From: Saxibacter everestensis
GTDB lineage: Bacteria; Actinomycetota; Actinomycetes; Actinomycetales; Brevibacteriaceae
Assembly (NCBI RefSeq): GCF_025787225.1
Contig: NZ_CP090958.1
Coordinates: 558,001-622,000, forward strand
DNA length: 64,000 bases
Reading direction: 5' to 3'
This document shows, one piece after another, positions 56,982-64,000 of the stretch. The stretch's first letter is position 1. Each line of letters starts with the position of its first letter. The notes under the pieces were generated by a model that made no database searches, was not told the DNA's origin, and saw nothing but the letters and a program-made list of their open reading frames with translations. Both the position numbers and the translations under genes were made by a program.

Positions 56982-58010
56982 CTAACTAGCCGCCCTGGAC
57001 CATTCGAGCAGTCGGTCCACTGGCCATGTGGTCACGATCCGGTCGATCGGCACGCCGTTTCTCTGGGCGCGCTCGGCGCCGTAGCTGAGAAAGTCGAGAT
57101 GGCCGGGCGCGTGCGCGTCGCTGTCGATACTGAACAGGCAGCCGACGTCGAGTGCCAGACGAATCAGGTCGTCGGGTGGGTCCTGTCGTTCCGGCCGGGA
57201 GTTGATCTCAATCGCGACATCGTTCGCCGCGCAGGCCGCGAAGACCCGCTCGGCATCGAATGTCGATGGCGGACGAGTGCCGCGCGATCCCTTTACCAAG
57301 CGCCCGGTGCAGTGGCCGAGTACGTTCGTGCGGGGATGCGCGATGCCGCGGAGCATTCGTTCGGTCATTGTCTTTTCGTCGGCTCGGAGTTTCGAGTGCA
57401 CGCTCGCCACGACCACATTCAGCCGGTCCAACATCTCCGGTGTCTGATCGAGCTCGCCGCTCTCCAGGATGTCGACTTCGATACCTGAAAGAACCTGGAT
57501 ATCGTCGTGCTGCTTGTTGAGCTGCGCGACGACGTAGAGCTGGTCCGTCAGCCGTGCGGCACTGAGCCCGTTCGCGATGGTGAGGTTCGGGGAATGATCG
57601 GTGAGCGCGATGTATTCCCGGCCGAGCCAGCGTGCCGCATCCACCATCTTGTCGATCGGCGTCGTCCCGTCCGTCCACTCGCTGTGGGTGTGCAGGTCGC
57701 CGCGGATCGCCGATCCCACGTCGTCGGGCGCTCCGGCCTGTGACCCGAGCAGCGGCTCGGCTCGGTCGCGTACTTTCTGCAAATAGCCGGGCACCTGGCC
57801 GGAAATTGCCTCGTTGATCACATCGAACGTGGAGTTGCCGATCCCCTTCGTGCGGCGAAGGCTCCCGTCCCTGACCTGTTCGGGCAGCGTGGACGCCGGT
57901 ATGCCGGCAAGTGCGTCGGCGGCACGGCGAAACGCCTTGACCTTGAACGACGGCGCAAGCTCTCGCTCGAGCCGGAATGCAATTTCGTCGAGGGCGGCGA
58001 TAGGTTCCAT
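56982..58010 (-). CDS. PHP-domain phosphoesterase with HhH-like N terminus
   Basis: The 342-residue protein has a PolX-like helical/HhH start (FRRAADALAGIP, RTKGIGNSTFDVI, about 25-65), then the PHP metal site: GDLHTHSEWTDG, ALTDHS, GIEVDIL, VASVHS, NVLGHCTGR, EINSRPER and IDSDAHAPGH. It resembles the C-terminal half of bacterial PolX without the polymerase domain. ATG 58010 was chosen; the frame runs open upstream but into another gene's sequence. Confidence 0.85.
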   Translation of the reverse strand: MEPIAALDEIAFRLERELAPSFKVKAFRRAADALAGIPASTLPEQVRDGSLRRTKGIGNSTFDVINEAISGQVPGYLQKVRDRAEPLLGSQAGAPDDVGSAIRGDLHTHSEWTDGTTPIDKMVDAARWLGREYIALTDHSPNLTIANGLSAARLTDQLYVVAQLNKQHDDIQVLSGIEVDILESGELDQTPEMLDRLNVVVASVHSKLRADEKTMTERMLRGIAHPRTNVLGHCTGRLVKGSRGTRPPSTFDAERVFAACAANDVAIEINSRPERQDPPDDLIRLALDVGCLFSIDSDAHAPGHLDFLSYGAERAQRNGVPIDRIVTTWPVDRLLEWSRAAS

Positions 58011-58067
58011 GCATCTATCTTGGGCCATGGGGCCTGCTACCGCCGGATATTCTCCGCCGACGGGAAA

Positions 58068-58077
58068 TGGTATACCG
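58068..58077. promoter_or_regulatory. GntR operator candidate upstream of its own gene
   Basis: TGGTATACCG differs by one base from the palindrome TGGTATACCA at 59407. It lies about 30 bp before the regulator start, consistent with autoregulation. Confidence 0.65.
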
Positions 58078-58106
58078 AAGTCGGAAAGCTGGAGCCTGAT
58101 GCGAGA

Positions 58107-58763
58107 ATGGCGGATATGACAGAACCAGACCGGTTTGCGCCGGAGTCGGACCGGGTTACCCGGCGGCTGCGAGACGACATTCTTGATGGCGTTCGTCAGC
58201 CCGGCAGCAAACTTGTCGAGCGCGAACTCGCCGCGGAACTCGGCGTCAGCAGGCTGCCGGTCCGAGATGCACTGAAGACACTTGTTGCCGAAGGCCTGGT
58301 GACCCCGAGGCCACGCACCTGGGCTGTCGTCCGCGAATTCACACCAACGGACGTAGCAGATCTCGGCGAGGTCCGTTCGGCGCTTGAAGTACTCACGTTT
58401 CGGCTCGCCGCCCAGCGGCATACCCGGCCTGGTCTGCAGAAACTCCGGGCAAACGTCGACGCCGAGCTGGCAGCGGCCCGCGGAGGAGATGCGGTCCGGG
58501 CCAGGCGCGCGGCGGCCGATTTCCATGAGACCGTGACCTCGCTGGCTGCCAATGAACTCCTGATCGAGCTCGAAGGCACGCTTCGAAGCAGGATGCGCTG
58601 GCTGCTGGCTCAGCACGACGACCTGGTGGGAATCGCCAAAGAGCACGAAGATCTCTATGCCGCGATCGCGGATCGCGATGTAGTCCGAGTTGAAGACCTG
58701 GTCGTGAAGCACCTGGAGAACAGTCGTAATGCGGCAGCGGCGCGAAGGCGGGCAAGGACCTGA
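58107..58763 (+). CDS. GntR-family regulator (FCD type)
   Basis: The 218-residue protein has a winged helix (VTRRLRDDILDGVRQPGSKL, ERELAAELGVSRLPVRDALK) and a helical FCD-like ligand domain (LGEVRSALEVLTFRLAA, DFHETVTSLAANELL). It probably senses a nucleobase-related metabolite and controls the next two genes. ATG 58116 is an alternative start. Confidence 0.87.
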   Translation: MADMTEPDRFAPESDRVTRRLRDDILDGVRQPGSKLVERELAAELGVSRLPVRDALKTLVAEGLVTPRPRTWAVVREFTPTDVADLGEVRSALEVLTFRLAAQRHTRPGLQKLRANVDAELAAARGGDAVRARRAAADFHETVTSLAANELLIELEGTLRSRMRWLLAQHDDLVGIAKEHEDLYAAIADRDVVRVEDLVVKHLENSRNAAAARRRART

Positions 58764-58786
58764 CCGCGTAGCGTGGTCGGCCGGGC

Positions 58787-59299
58787 CTAATCCGCGTCTG
58801 CTACCCCGTGCAAGCGGGCATGCAGCGAACGCATCTCGGCCGCGAGCGACAACTCCGGGCCCGCCACCGGAACCTGCGGGGCAATAGAATTGATCGGAAG
58901 CGCATTGACGGGCCCAGCCGCAATGCCCCACTCCTGCCGCCATGTCGACAGTTGTTCGGTGCTTGAGGCGTACACGATCCGTCCCAGGCCAACCCAGGCG
59001 TGGGCGGCGCTGCACATCGGGCAATGCTCTCCCGAGGTGTACACCACGCTGGTCCGACGCTCCTCAGGCGAGAGGTTCTCCGCTGCCCATCTGGCGATCT
59101 CGAACTCCGGGTGGCGGGTTGCGTCGCCGTCCTTGACCCGGTTGCGATCCTGGAACCGGACGGTGCCGACGTCATCGACGAGTAGGGAGCCAAATGGCTC
59201 ATCGCCTGCATCGAGCGCCTCGCGGGCAAGATCGACGCAACGACGAAGGAACTCCCGATCCTGCTCTGTAACGGCATTTATCCCGCTTACTGAAGGCAT
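58787..59299 (-). CDS. Nucleoside/guanine deaminase-like enzyme
   Basis: The 170-residue zinc deaminase has HPE (in RHPEFEIARW) and CPMCSAAHAW, the zinc motif of cytidine/guanine deaminases with Pro in place of the usual Ala in HAE. It should hydrolyse an exocyclic amino group of a base. An operator half is in its promoter region. Confidence 0.82.
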   Translation of the reverse strand: MPSVSGINAVTEQDREFLRRCVDLAREALDAGDEPFGSLLVDDVGTVRFQDRNRVKDGDATRHPEFEIARWAAENLSPEERRTSVVYTSGEHCPMCSAAHAWVGLGRIVYASSTEQLSTWRQEWGIAAGPVNALPINSIAPQVPVAGPELSLAAEMRSLHARLHGVADAD

Positions 59300-59423
59300 G
59301 CCGGCAGGCTATCACGGCGGTATACCATTTCGTGCCCAGTTGTGCGCGCCGAATCTTATTGAGTCTCCCGATCGACCGTTCATCTGGTCGCAGTCTGCGA
59401 GTGCTTTGGTATACCATCGCCAC
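59300..59423. promoter_or_regulatory. Divergent promoter region with two GntR operator candidates
   Basis: CGGTATACCA (59318-59327) lies 19 bp from the leftward deaminase start and the perfect palindrome TGGTATACCA (59407-59416) 7 bp before the rightward amidohydrolase ATG. Both positions would block transcription when bound. Confidence 0.7.
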
Positions 59424-60611
59424 ATGCAGAAGCTGATCCTGACAAACGTCCGTCCGTACGGAGCGGAAGCCGTTGATATCGTGACGTCCGGCGCCGAAAT
59501 CCTCACGGTCGTGGCCGCCGGTACCGCGAGAGAACAGGGAGAGCGCATCGATGGCTCCGGTGCCCTTGCCTTGCCTGGCTTCATCAACGCACACGCGCAC
59601 GTGGACAAAAGTTGGTGGGGCCAACGGTGGGTCTCGTACGGGGGAGAGGCCACGACTCAGGGACGAATCGCTCACGAGCGCGCCGAACGGGACCAGCTCG
59701 GCATCCCCAGTGTCGCATCGAGCACCGCTGTGCTGCGTGAATTCCTGCGGCACGGCACGACTGCGATGCGAAGTCATGTAGATGTCGACCTTGGCGTAGG
59801 GCTGCGCGGAATCCACGCCGTCCGGGAAGCTGTCGACGCACTCGAGGGCACAATCGAGGTCGAAATCGTCGCGTTCCCGCAGGATGGCGTGATTCGCCGG
59901 CCGGGTGTACTTGAACTTCTCGATCAGGCGGCCGCGGCGGGAGCTACCAGCATCGGTGGAATCGACCCGGCGTCGATTGATCGTGACCCTGTAGCGCAGC
60001 TCGATGGGCTGTTCGACATCGCGGAGCGACGGGGCGTCGGAATAGACATCCATATCCATGACGGGGGTGAGCTCGGCGCGTTCCAGTTCGAGCTCGTTGC
60101 CGATCGCACCCGTAGGGCAGGTCTGCAGGGCAAGGTGACTGTCTCGCACGGTTTCGCGCTTGGAGAGTTGCCGGCCGCCCGGCAGGCAGACCTTCTCGAT
60201 GACCTTGCGGATGCCGGCATCGGTTGGGCAACCGTGGCTCCGGTGCGTTCGGCTCCGCTGCCCTGGCGTGAGATGCGGGAGCGCGGCATCCCGGCGGGCC
60301 TCGGCACAGACGGGATCCGCGATCTTTGGTCACCCTACGGCGACGGCGATCTGCTGCGCATCGCGCTCAACTTCGCCAGGCTCCACGGACTGCGGACCGA
60401 CGAGGACCTTGGTTACGCTGTCGAACTCGCCACCACCCGGGCAGCCGGCTTCGTGCATCGTCCGGTCCACGATCTGGTGGCTGGTGCACGCGCGGACATC
60501 GTCCTGATCGATGCGGAGAACGTACAGGACGCCCTTGTTCGGGCGCCTCGGCGAAAGCTGGTGGTTGCTGGCGGCCGCGTGGTCACCAGAGACGGTGAGC
60601 TTCAGATCTGA
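59424..60611 (+). CDS. Cytosine deaminase-like amidohydrolase
   Basis: The 395-residue TIM-barrel metal hydrolase has HAHVDKSWW (metal site, about 53-61), HIHDGGELGAF, VSHGFALG and GLGTDGIRD, the CodA-type pattern. Cytosine, creatinine or another cyclic amidine may be the substrate. The ATG lies directly after the operator, so the longer frame starting at 58890 is not real. Confidence 0.87.
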   Translation: MQKLILTNVRPYGAEAVDIVTSGAEILTVVAAGTAREQGERIDGSGALALPGFINAHAHVDKSWWGQRWVSYGGEATTQGRIAHERAERDQLGIPSVASSTAVLREFLRHGTTAMRSHVDVDLGVGLRGIHAVREAVDALEGTIEVEIVAFPQDGVIRRPGVLELLDQAAAAGATSIGGIDPASIDRDPVAQLDGLFDIAERRGVGIDIHIHDGGELGAFQFELVADRTRRAGLQGKVTVSHGFALGELPAARQADLLDDLADAGIGWATVAPVRSAPLPWREMRERGIPAGLGTDGIRDLWSPYGDGDLLRIALNFARLHGLRTDEDLGYAVELATTRAAGFVHRPVHDLVAGARADIVLIDAENVQDALVRAPRRKLVVAGGRVVTRDGELQI

Positions 60612-60642
60612 GGGGTTGGCGAGGACACCGGATGGTCGGCAG

Positions 60643-61734
60643 TCACTGGGCGCCGGCAGCTATTAGCTCTGCGGCATCCTGCACGGATTCGACCAGGTGC
60701 ACGTGACCCTCCATCGGCCGGCCGGCCGCTAGTGCCTTAAGCAGTGGCCACGCCGGGTATTCATTGGTCCAGTAGTCGGTCCCGATGAGCACCATCGGGG
60801 CGACCGCGCTCTCGTCCGCGTAGTAGTTCTCACAGGCGTCCTGGAAGATCTCCTGCACGGTGCCACCCGCTCCGGGGAGGAACACGATGCCGGCCTGGCA
60901 CACCTCGAGCAGGATTGCCTCACGCTGCGCGTTGTGGAAGTACTTGGCGATTGCCGACGCGAACAGGTTCGGCGGTTCATGGCCGTAGTGCCAGGTCGGG
61001 ATGCCCAGGGACTCGGCGCCTTGCGGATGCCGTTCACGAACCTCGAACGCGGCCTCGGCCCAGGCGCCGATGTCGGGGCGAAACCCCGGCACTCGGCCGA
61101 GCGTCGACAGTGCGTCCCGCAGGTCATCCTCGTCGCCCCCGGAGAGATAACCGCCAAGGTTCGCCGCCTCCATCGCACCCGGTCCGCCACCTGTGGCGAC
61201 AGTGAGGTGTGCCCCGAGCAGGAAGCCGAGCTGGGCGGCATCCGCATACTTTCGCTGGTCTCGGGTCAGGGCATGGCCACCCATGATCCCGACAAGGCGA
61301 CGACCGCTGATCCAGGCCGCGAGCGCGCCATCGACGGCATGATCGTGCAGTGCCGCGGCAAGGGTGGCGTCGATCGAGTGGTCCTTTTGCGACCAGGCGT
61401 AGGTGCGGGCGTCCAGTGTCTTTTCGTAGTCGCGCTGGTCATACAGTTCGTCCGGCCGGTAGAGCGTGGTGCGGTAGGTGTCGACGGGTACGCTCGGCAC
61501 CTCAGGAAAGACGACTGCGCCACGCGCCCGAACCGAATCCTCGTCGTGGTCGGCGAAGGTGCAGCCGAGGAACAGGGCGCCACCGACATCCGACCCGCGT
61601 AGTTCCCGGCTGCGCTGAGACAGGTCAATCGCCATCAGCCGCCAGCCCGACAGCCTGCGGGCACCGCTCCTCAGCCGGTGGTCAAACTCTTCAAGTGTGT
61701 CGATTTGCACGATCCGGCCGCGGTTGCGCTTCAT
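60643..61734 (-). CDS. LOG-family (Rossmann-fold) nucleotide phosphoribohydrolase-like protein
   Basis: The 363-residue protein has GGGPGAMEAAN (about 208-218) and LPGAGGTVQEIF (about 300-311), the PGGxGTxxE signature of LONELY GUY proteins, which release cytokinin-like bases from nucleotides. It is longer than plain LOG enzymes, with an extra N-terminal 120 residues. Base chemistry fits the neighbouring deaminases. Confidence 0.85.
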   Translation of the reverse strand: MKRNRGRIVQIDTLEEFDHRLRSGARRLSGWRLMAIDLSQRSRELRGSDVGGALFLGCTFADHDEDSVRARGAVVFPEVPSVPVDTYRTTLYRPDELYDQRDYEKTLDARTYAWSQKDHSIDATLAAALHDHAVDGALAAWISGRRLVGIMGGHALTRDQRKYADAAQLGFLLGAHLTVATGGGPGAMEAANLGGYLSGGDEDDLRDALSTLGRVPGFRPDIGAWAEAAFEVRERHPQGAESLGIPTWHYGHEPPNLFASAIAKYFHNAQREAILLEVCQAGIVFLPGAGGTVQEIFQDACENYYADESAVAPMVLIGTDYWTNEYPAWPLLKALAAGRPMEGHVHLVESVQDAAELIAAGAQ

Positions 61735-61865
61735 GCTTCGAGCCTACGGTCTGGGCTGGCACAGGGTGGCAAGTTACAGGCGTGAAAGACTTTCCTGGTG
61801 CCGCGTTGACGGCATCTCCCACAGCATGCGCTGCCTTTTCTGCGCCCTACCTCGAACAGGCCTTA

Positions 61866-62693
61866 ATGAACGCCCCCGCTCCGTCTGCCAGCACCGCCAG
61901 AAACGTGAAACAACTCCGGCGGAGTGTCCGCAGGTGTCGCCTGATCCTTGCCTTCAGCCTCACCGCAGCACTCGGACTCGGCACGGCGGGGTGTGATGTC
62001 GCGGCAGGGTGGGTCGCTCAACCCGTGCCGCAGACCGCTGGGGCGTCGAGCCAGACGCCAACGGCCTCCACCGACAAGCGGTCGGCGCAGGATGTACTCG
62101 GTTCGCTGCCGGTTAAGGGACGGGCGCCGAAGGCGGGTTACGACCGAGAAGAATTCGGCGCTGCCTGGAGCGATGTCGATCGGAACGGATGCGATACCCG
62201 CAACGACATCCTGAAGCGGGACTTGGAGAACGAGAAGTTCAAGTCGGGCACCCACGATTGCGTCATCCTGACCGGCGTTCTCAGTGACGCGTACACGGCG
62301 AAGACGATCGACTTCACCCGGGGCCAGCGCACCAGTACGGCGGTGCAGATCGATCATGTCGTGGCGTTGCTGGATGCCTGGCAGTCCGGGGCGCTGCAGC
62401 TGTCCGCGGAGCGGCGGAGGGTGCTGGCGAACGATCCGCTGAATCTACAGGCGGTCGATGGCCCGACGAATGGCCAGAAGCAGGCCTCGAATGCCGCCTC
62501 CTGGCTTCCGCCGAACAAGGCATACCGGTGTGTGTATGTCGCGCGCCAGATCAGCGTGAAGGCGGCCTATGGTTTGTGGGTCACCAAGCCTGAAAAATCG
62601 GCGATGGAGCGAGTGCTCGACAGTTGCGCCGGGCAGAAGGCGTTCGTCACGACGGTGCCCACCCTCCCGCCGCGGACACCCAAGCATCCTTGA
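61866..62693 (+). CDS. Secreted HNH nuclease, DUF1524 type
   Basis: The 275-residue protein has a lipoprotein-like signal (about 24-47, LGTAGC) and the DUF1524 nuclease core: QIDHVVALLDAWQSGA and NDPLNLQAVDGPTNGQK, with conserved Cys pairs. It likely degrades extracellular nucleic acid. The frame is open upstream but ATG 61866 places the signal correctly. Confidence 0.85.
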   Translation: MNAPAPSASTARNVKQLRRSVRRCRLILAFSLTAALGLGTAGCDVAAGWVAQPVPQTAGASSQTPTASTDKRSAQDVLGSLPVKGRAPKAGYDREEFGAAWSDVDRNGCDTRNDILKRDLENEKFKSGTHDCVILTGVLSDAYTAKTIDFTRGQRTSTAVQIDHVVALLDAWQSGALQLSAERRRVLANDPLNLQAVDGPTNGQKQASNAASWLPPNKAYRCVYVARQISVKAAYGLWVTKPEKSAMERVLDSCAGQKAFVTTVPTLPPRTPKHP

Positions 62694-62825
62694 GCGCCAG
62701 GTGGTCGGAGCGCAGCAGAATCGCCCGTTGATGAGGAGCGAGTCCCTGTTGTCCTGTCCACCCTCGGCACTAGCTTGGCCACGGCGCCACGAGCGATCGG
62801 ATCAAGCTCATGGTGCCGCGGCCTA

Positions 62826-64000
62826 CTATCGGATGTTGATTCGGCCGAGTTCTTGAGTCGATCGGGTGAGTGCGACGTAGAGCCGGTTCCGGCCGCGGGG
62901 TTCGGCCGCGATGCCATCCGGATCGATCACGAGAGTGGCGTCCCATTCCAGGCCCTTGGACTGAGTCGCGGTGATCACGGGAATGCCATCCATGGCTGCG
63001 CTTAGGGCAGGGATCCGTCCAGCGGCAGCGATGATGCCTACGGTGCCACCAGGCCAGCGTTCGGTCAGTTCCTGGAACGCCCGCGTAGCCTCGACCACCA
63101 GCTCCGCTTCGTCTACGTCGCGCTCCCACGGGTCAATTCCTGACAACCGGACAGCATGCGGTGGTTCGTTGAGGCTGCCAGCCCTTTGCAGGACGGGCCC
63201 GGTCAGTGCCATGACTTCCGCGGGGGTGCGGTAGCCGATGGTCAGCTTGGCTTGAGTCCAGCGTTCGCCGAATACCGCGTTGACGGCTTGGGCCCATGTT
63301 GTGTGCTGGTGCGGAGTTTCGGCTTGGTCGATATCCCCGACTGCTGTGATCGACAGTTGCGGGCTGCGGCGGGCCACCATGTGCCATTGCATTTCAGACA
63401 GCTCCTGGGCTTCGTCAACAATGACGTGTCCGTAGATCCAGTCCCGGCGTGACGCAGCCCGCTCGGAGAGGAACTCTTCTACTGCCGGGTGAATGACGGT
63501 GTCTCCGAGCAAATCAGACATTGCGTCGAGCAGCGGGATGTCGCTAGTCGCCCATCCGGTCTTCCTGGCCGAGACTGCTTCTCGCTCGGCGTCGCTCAGT
63601 TCCGGGGCGAACTGGCGTAGGGATGCGTCGTCACCCAGGAAGCGCTGCAGTTCCTCTTCAGGGTCCAGGATGGGCCACACAGTGCGGATGGTTGAGGCAA
63701 CTTGTGGGTCCTCTGCGATCTTTTCGCGTAGCCTGTCGAGTTCCTCTTCGGAGAGCACTCCATCGGCCTCGCTGCCTTCACCGCCGCCTACCTCCGGGAA
63801 TTCCACGCGCATATGCACGACGTCTTCGAGGCCATCATCGATTCGAGCGAAGAGGTCTTCGTTGCGATCGGCGATGGCCTGGGCGAGTCGGTCGTGCATT
63901 TGGTCGGCGAACACTATGCCCGCACCGTGGTAGGTGCGCCCAGAGATCGCGGCAGCTATGAGACGACCGACGGTGGTAGACGGAATCTCATATCGTTCCC
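62826..64000 (-). CDS. UvrD/HelD-like helicase (HelR type), cut by window edge
   Basis: The visible 391 residues are the C-terminal part of a superfamily 1 ATPase: VIVDEAQELSEMQWHM (Walker B), TAVGDIDQAE, LTIGYRTPAEVM, ITATQSKGLEWD and RLYVALTRSTQEL. The order and GDIDQ form resemble HelD/HelR, which recycle RNA polymerase and can confer rifampicin tolerance. The frame is open to 64000, so the start is outside the window. Confidence 0.82.
   Translation of the reverse strand, partial: ERYEIPSTTVGRLIAAAISGRTYHGAGIVFADQMHDRLAQAIADRNEDLFARIDDGLEDVVHMRVEFPEVGGGEGSEADGVLSEEELDRLREKIAEDPQVASTIRTVWPILDPEEELQRFLGDDASLRQFAPELSDAEREAVSARKTGWATSDIPLLDAMSDLLGDTVIHPAVEEFLSERAASRRDWIYGHVIVDEAQELSEMQWHMVARRSPQLSITAVGDIDQAETPHQHTTWAQAVNAVFGERWTQAKLTIGYRTPAEVMALTGPVLQRAGSLNEPPHAVRLSGIDPWERDVDEAELVVEATRAFQELTERWPGGTVGIIAAAGRIPALSAAMDGIPVITATQSKGLEWDATLVIDPDGIAAEPRGRNRLYVALTRSTQELGRINIR

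Noticed and set aside
58011-59024. N-terminal extension of the PHP protein to 680 residues
   Set aside because: The extension runs antisense through the GntR gene and part of the deaminase gene and has no domain; ATG 58010 starts the known domain order.
58890-59423. Upstream extension of the amidohydrolase
   Set aside because: It runs antisense through the deaminase gene and through both operator sites.

Overview
The window is from a high-GC actinobacterium of the Mycobacteriales (Corynebacteriales) type. The left flank, with a divergent 5-formyltetrahydrofolate cyclo-ligase remnant, galU, a gephyrin-like moeA/glp, rimJ and the divisome membrane receptor glpR, matches the gene order known around galU-moeA1-rimJ in mycobacteria and corynebacteria. 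Here moaC and moaB lie inside that cluster. Mycobacteriales is a safe placement, but I cannot name the genus from sequence alone.

A tRNA-Ala(CGC) gene at 5756-5828 carries a complete siphovirus prophage of about 47.2 kb, from attL (5809-5829) to attR (53007-53027). Its layout is: tyrosine integrase; a leftward ImmA-like peptidase and XRE repressor; a divergent control region; a rightward early operon of Cro-like and ParB-like proteins, an excisionase candidate and many very small overlapping genes (8.3-15.8 kb); a recombination, methylation and replication module of RusA, YqaJ exonuclease, annealing protein candidate, cytosine methyltransferase, HNH proteins, replisome organiser, DnaB/RecA-like ATPase and SSB (15.8-23.4 kb); more small genes ending at a terminator near 28.48 kb; HNH, terminases, portal, MuF-like protein, scaffold, decoration protein and capsid (28.8-35.5 kb); connectors, tail tube, frameshifted tail chaperones, tape measure, baseplate proteins and a beta-helix tail spike (35.6-49.7 kb); and a lysis end with membrane proteins, hicAB, an amidase endolysin and a holin, closed by strong terminators. 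One membrane-anchored gene (38211-38999) runs against the tail operon and looks like a lysogeny-expressed moron.

Right of attR is a short accessory zone: a 20-bp inverted repeat that is probably the displaced terminator of the tRNA, three decayed copies of the tRNA 3' end embedded in about 72-bp repeats, and an MntA-HepT toxin-antitoxin pair bracketed by two of them. This looks like a stack of old integration events at one tRNA. Host genes follow: a divergent SRPBCC/ArsR pair, a membrane protein, a GH114-like lipoprotein, a broken transporter gene, a PHP-domain protein, a GntR/deaminase/amidohydrolase group sharing the operator TGGTATACCA, a LOG-family protein, a secreted DUF1524-type nuclease and a truncated UvrD/HelD-like helicase.

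The most unusual locus is 18318-20231. A 637-residue cytosine methyltransferase frame stays open across two further genes read in another frame: a protein with six LLPTP-type repeats and an HNH endonuclease. The HNH lies in a 546-nt segment (a multiple of three) bounded on both sides by the methyltransferase motif WGPY, as if it had inserted without breaking the host frame.
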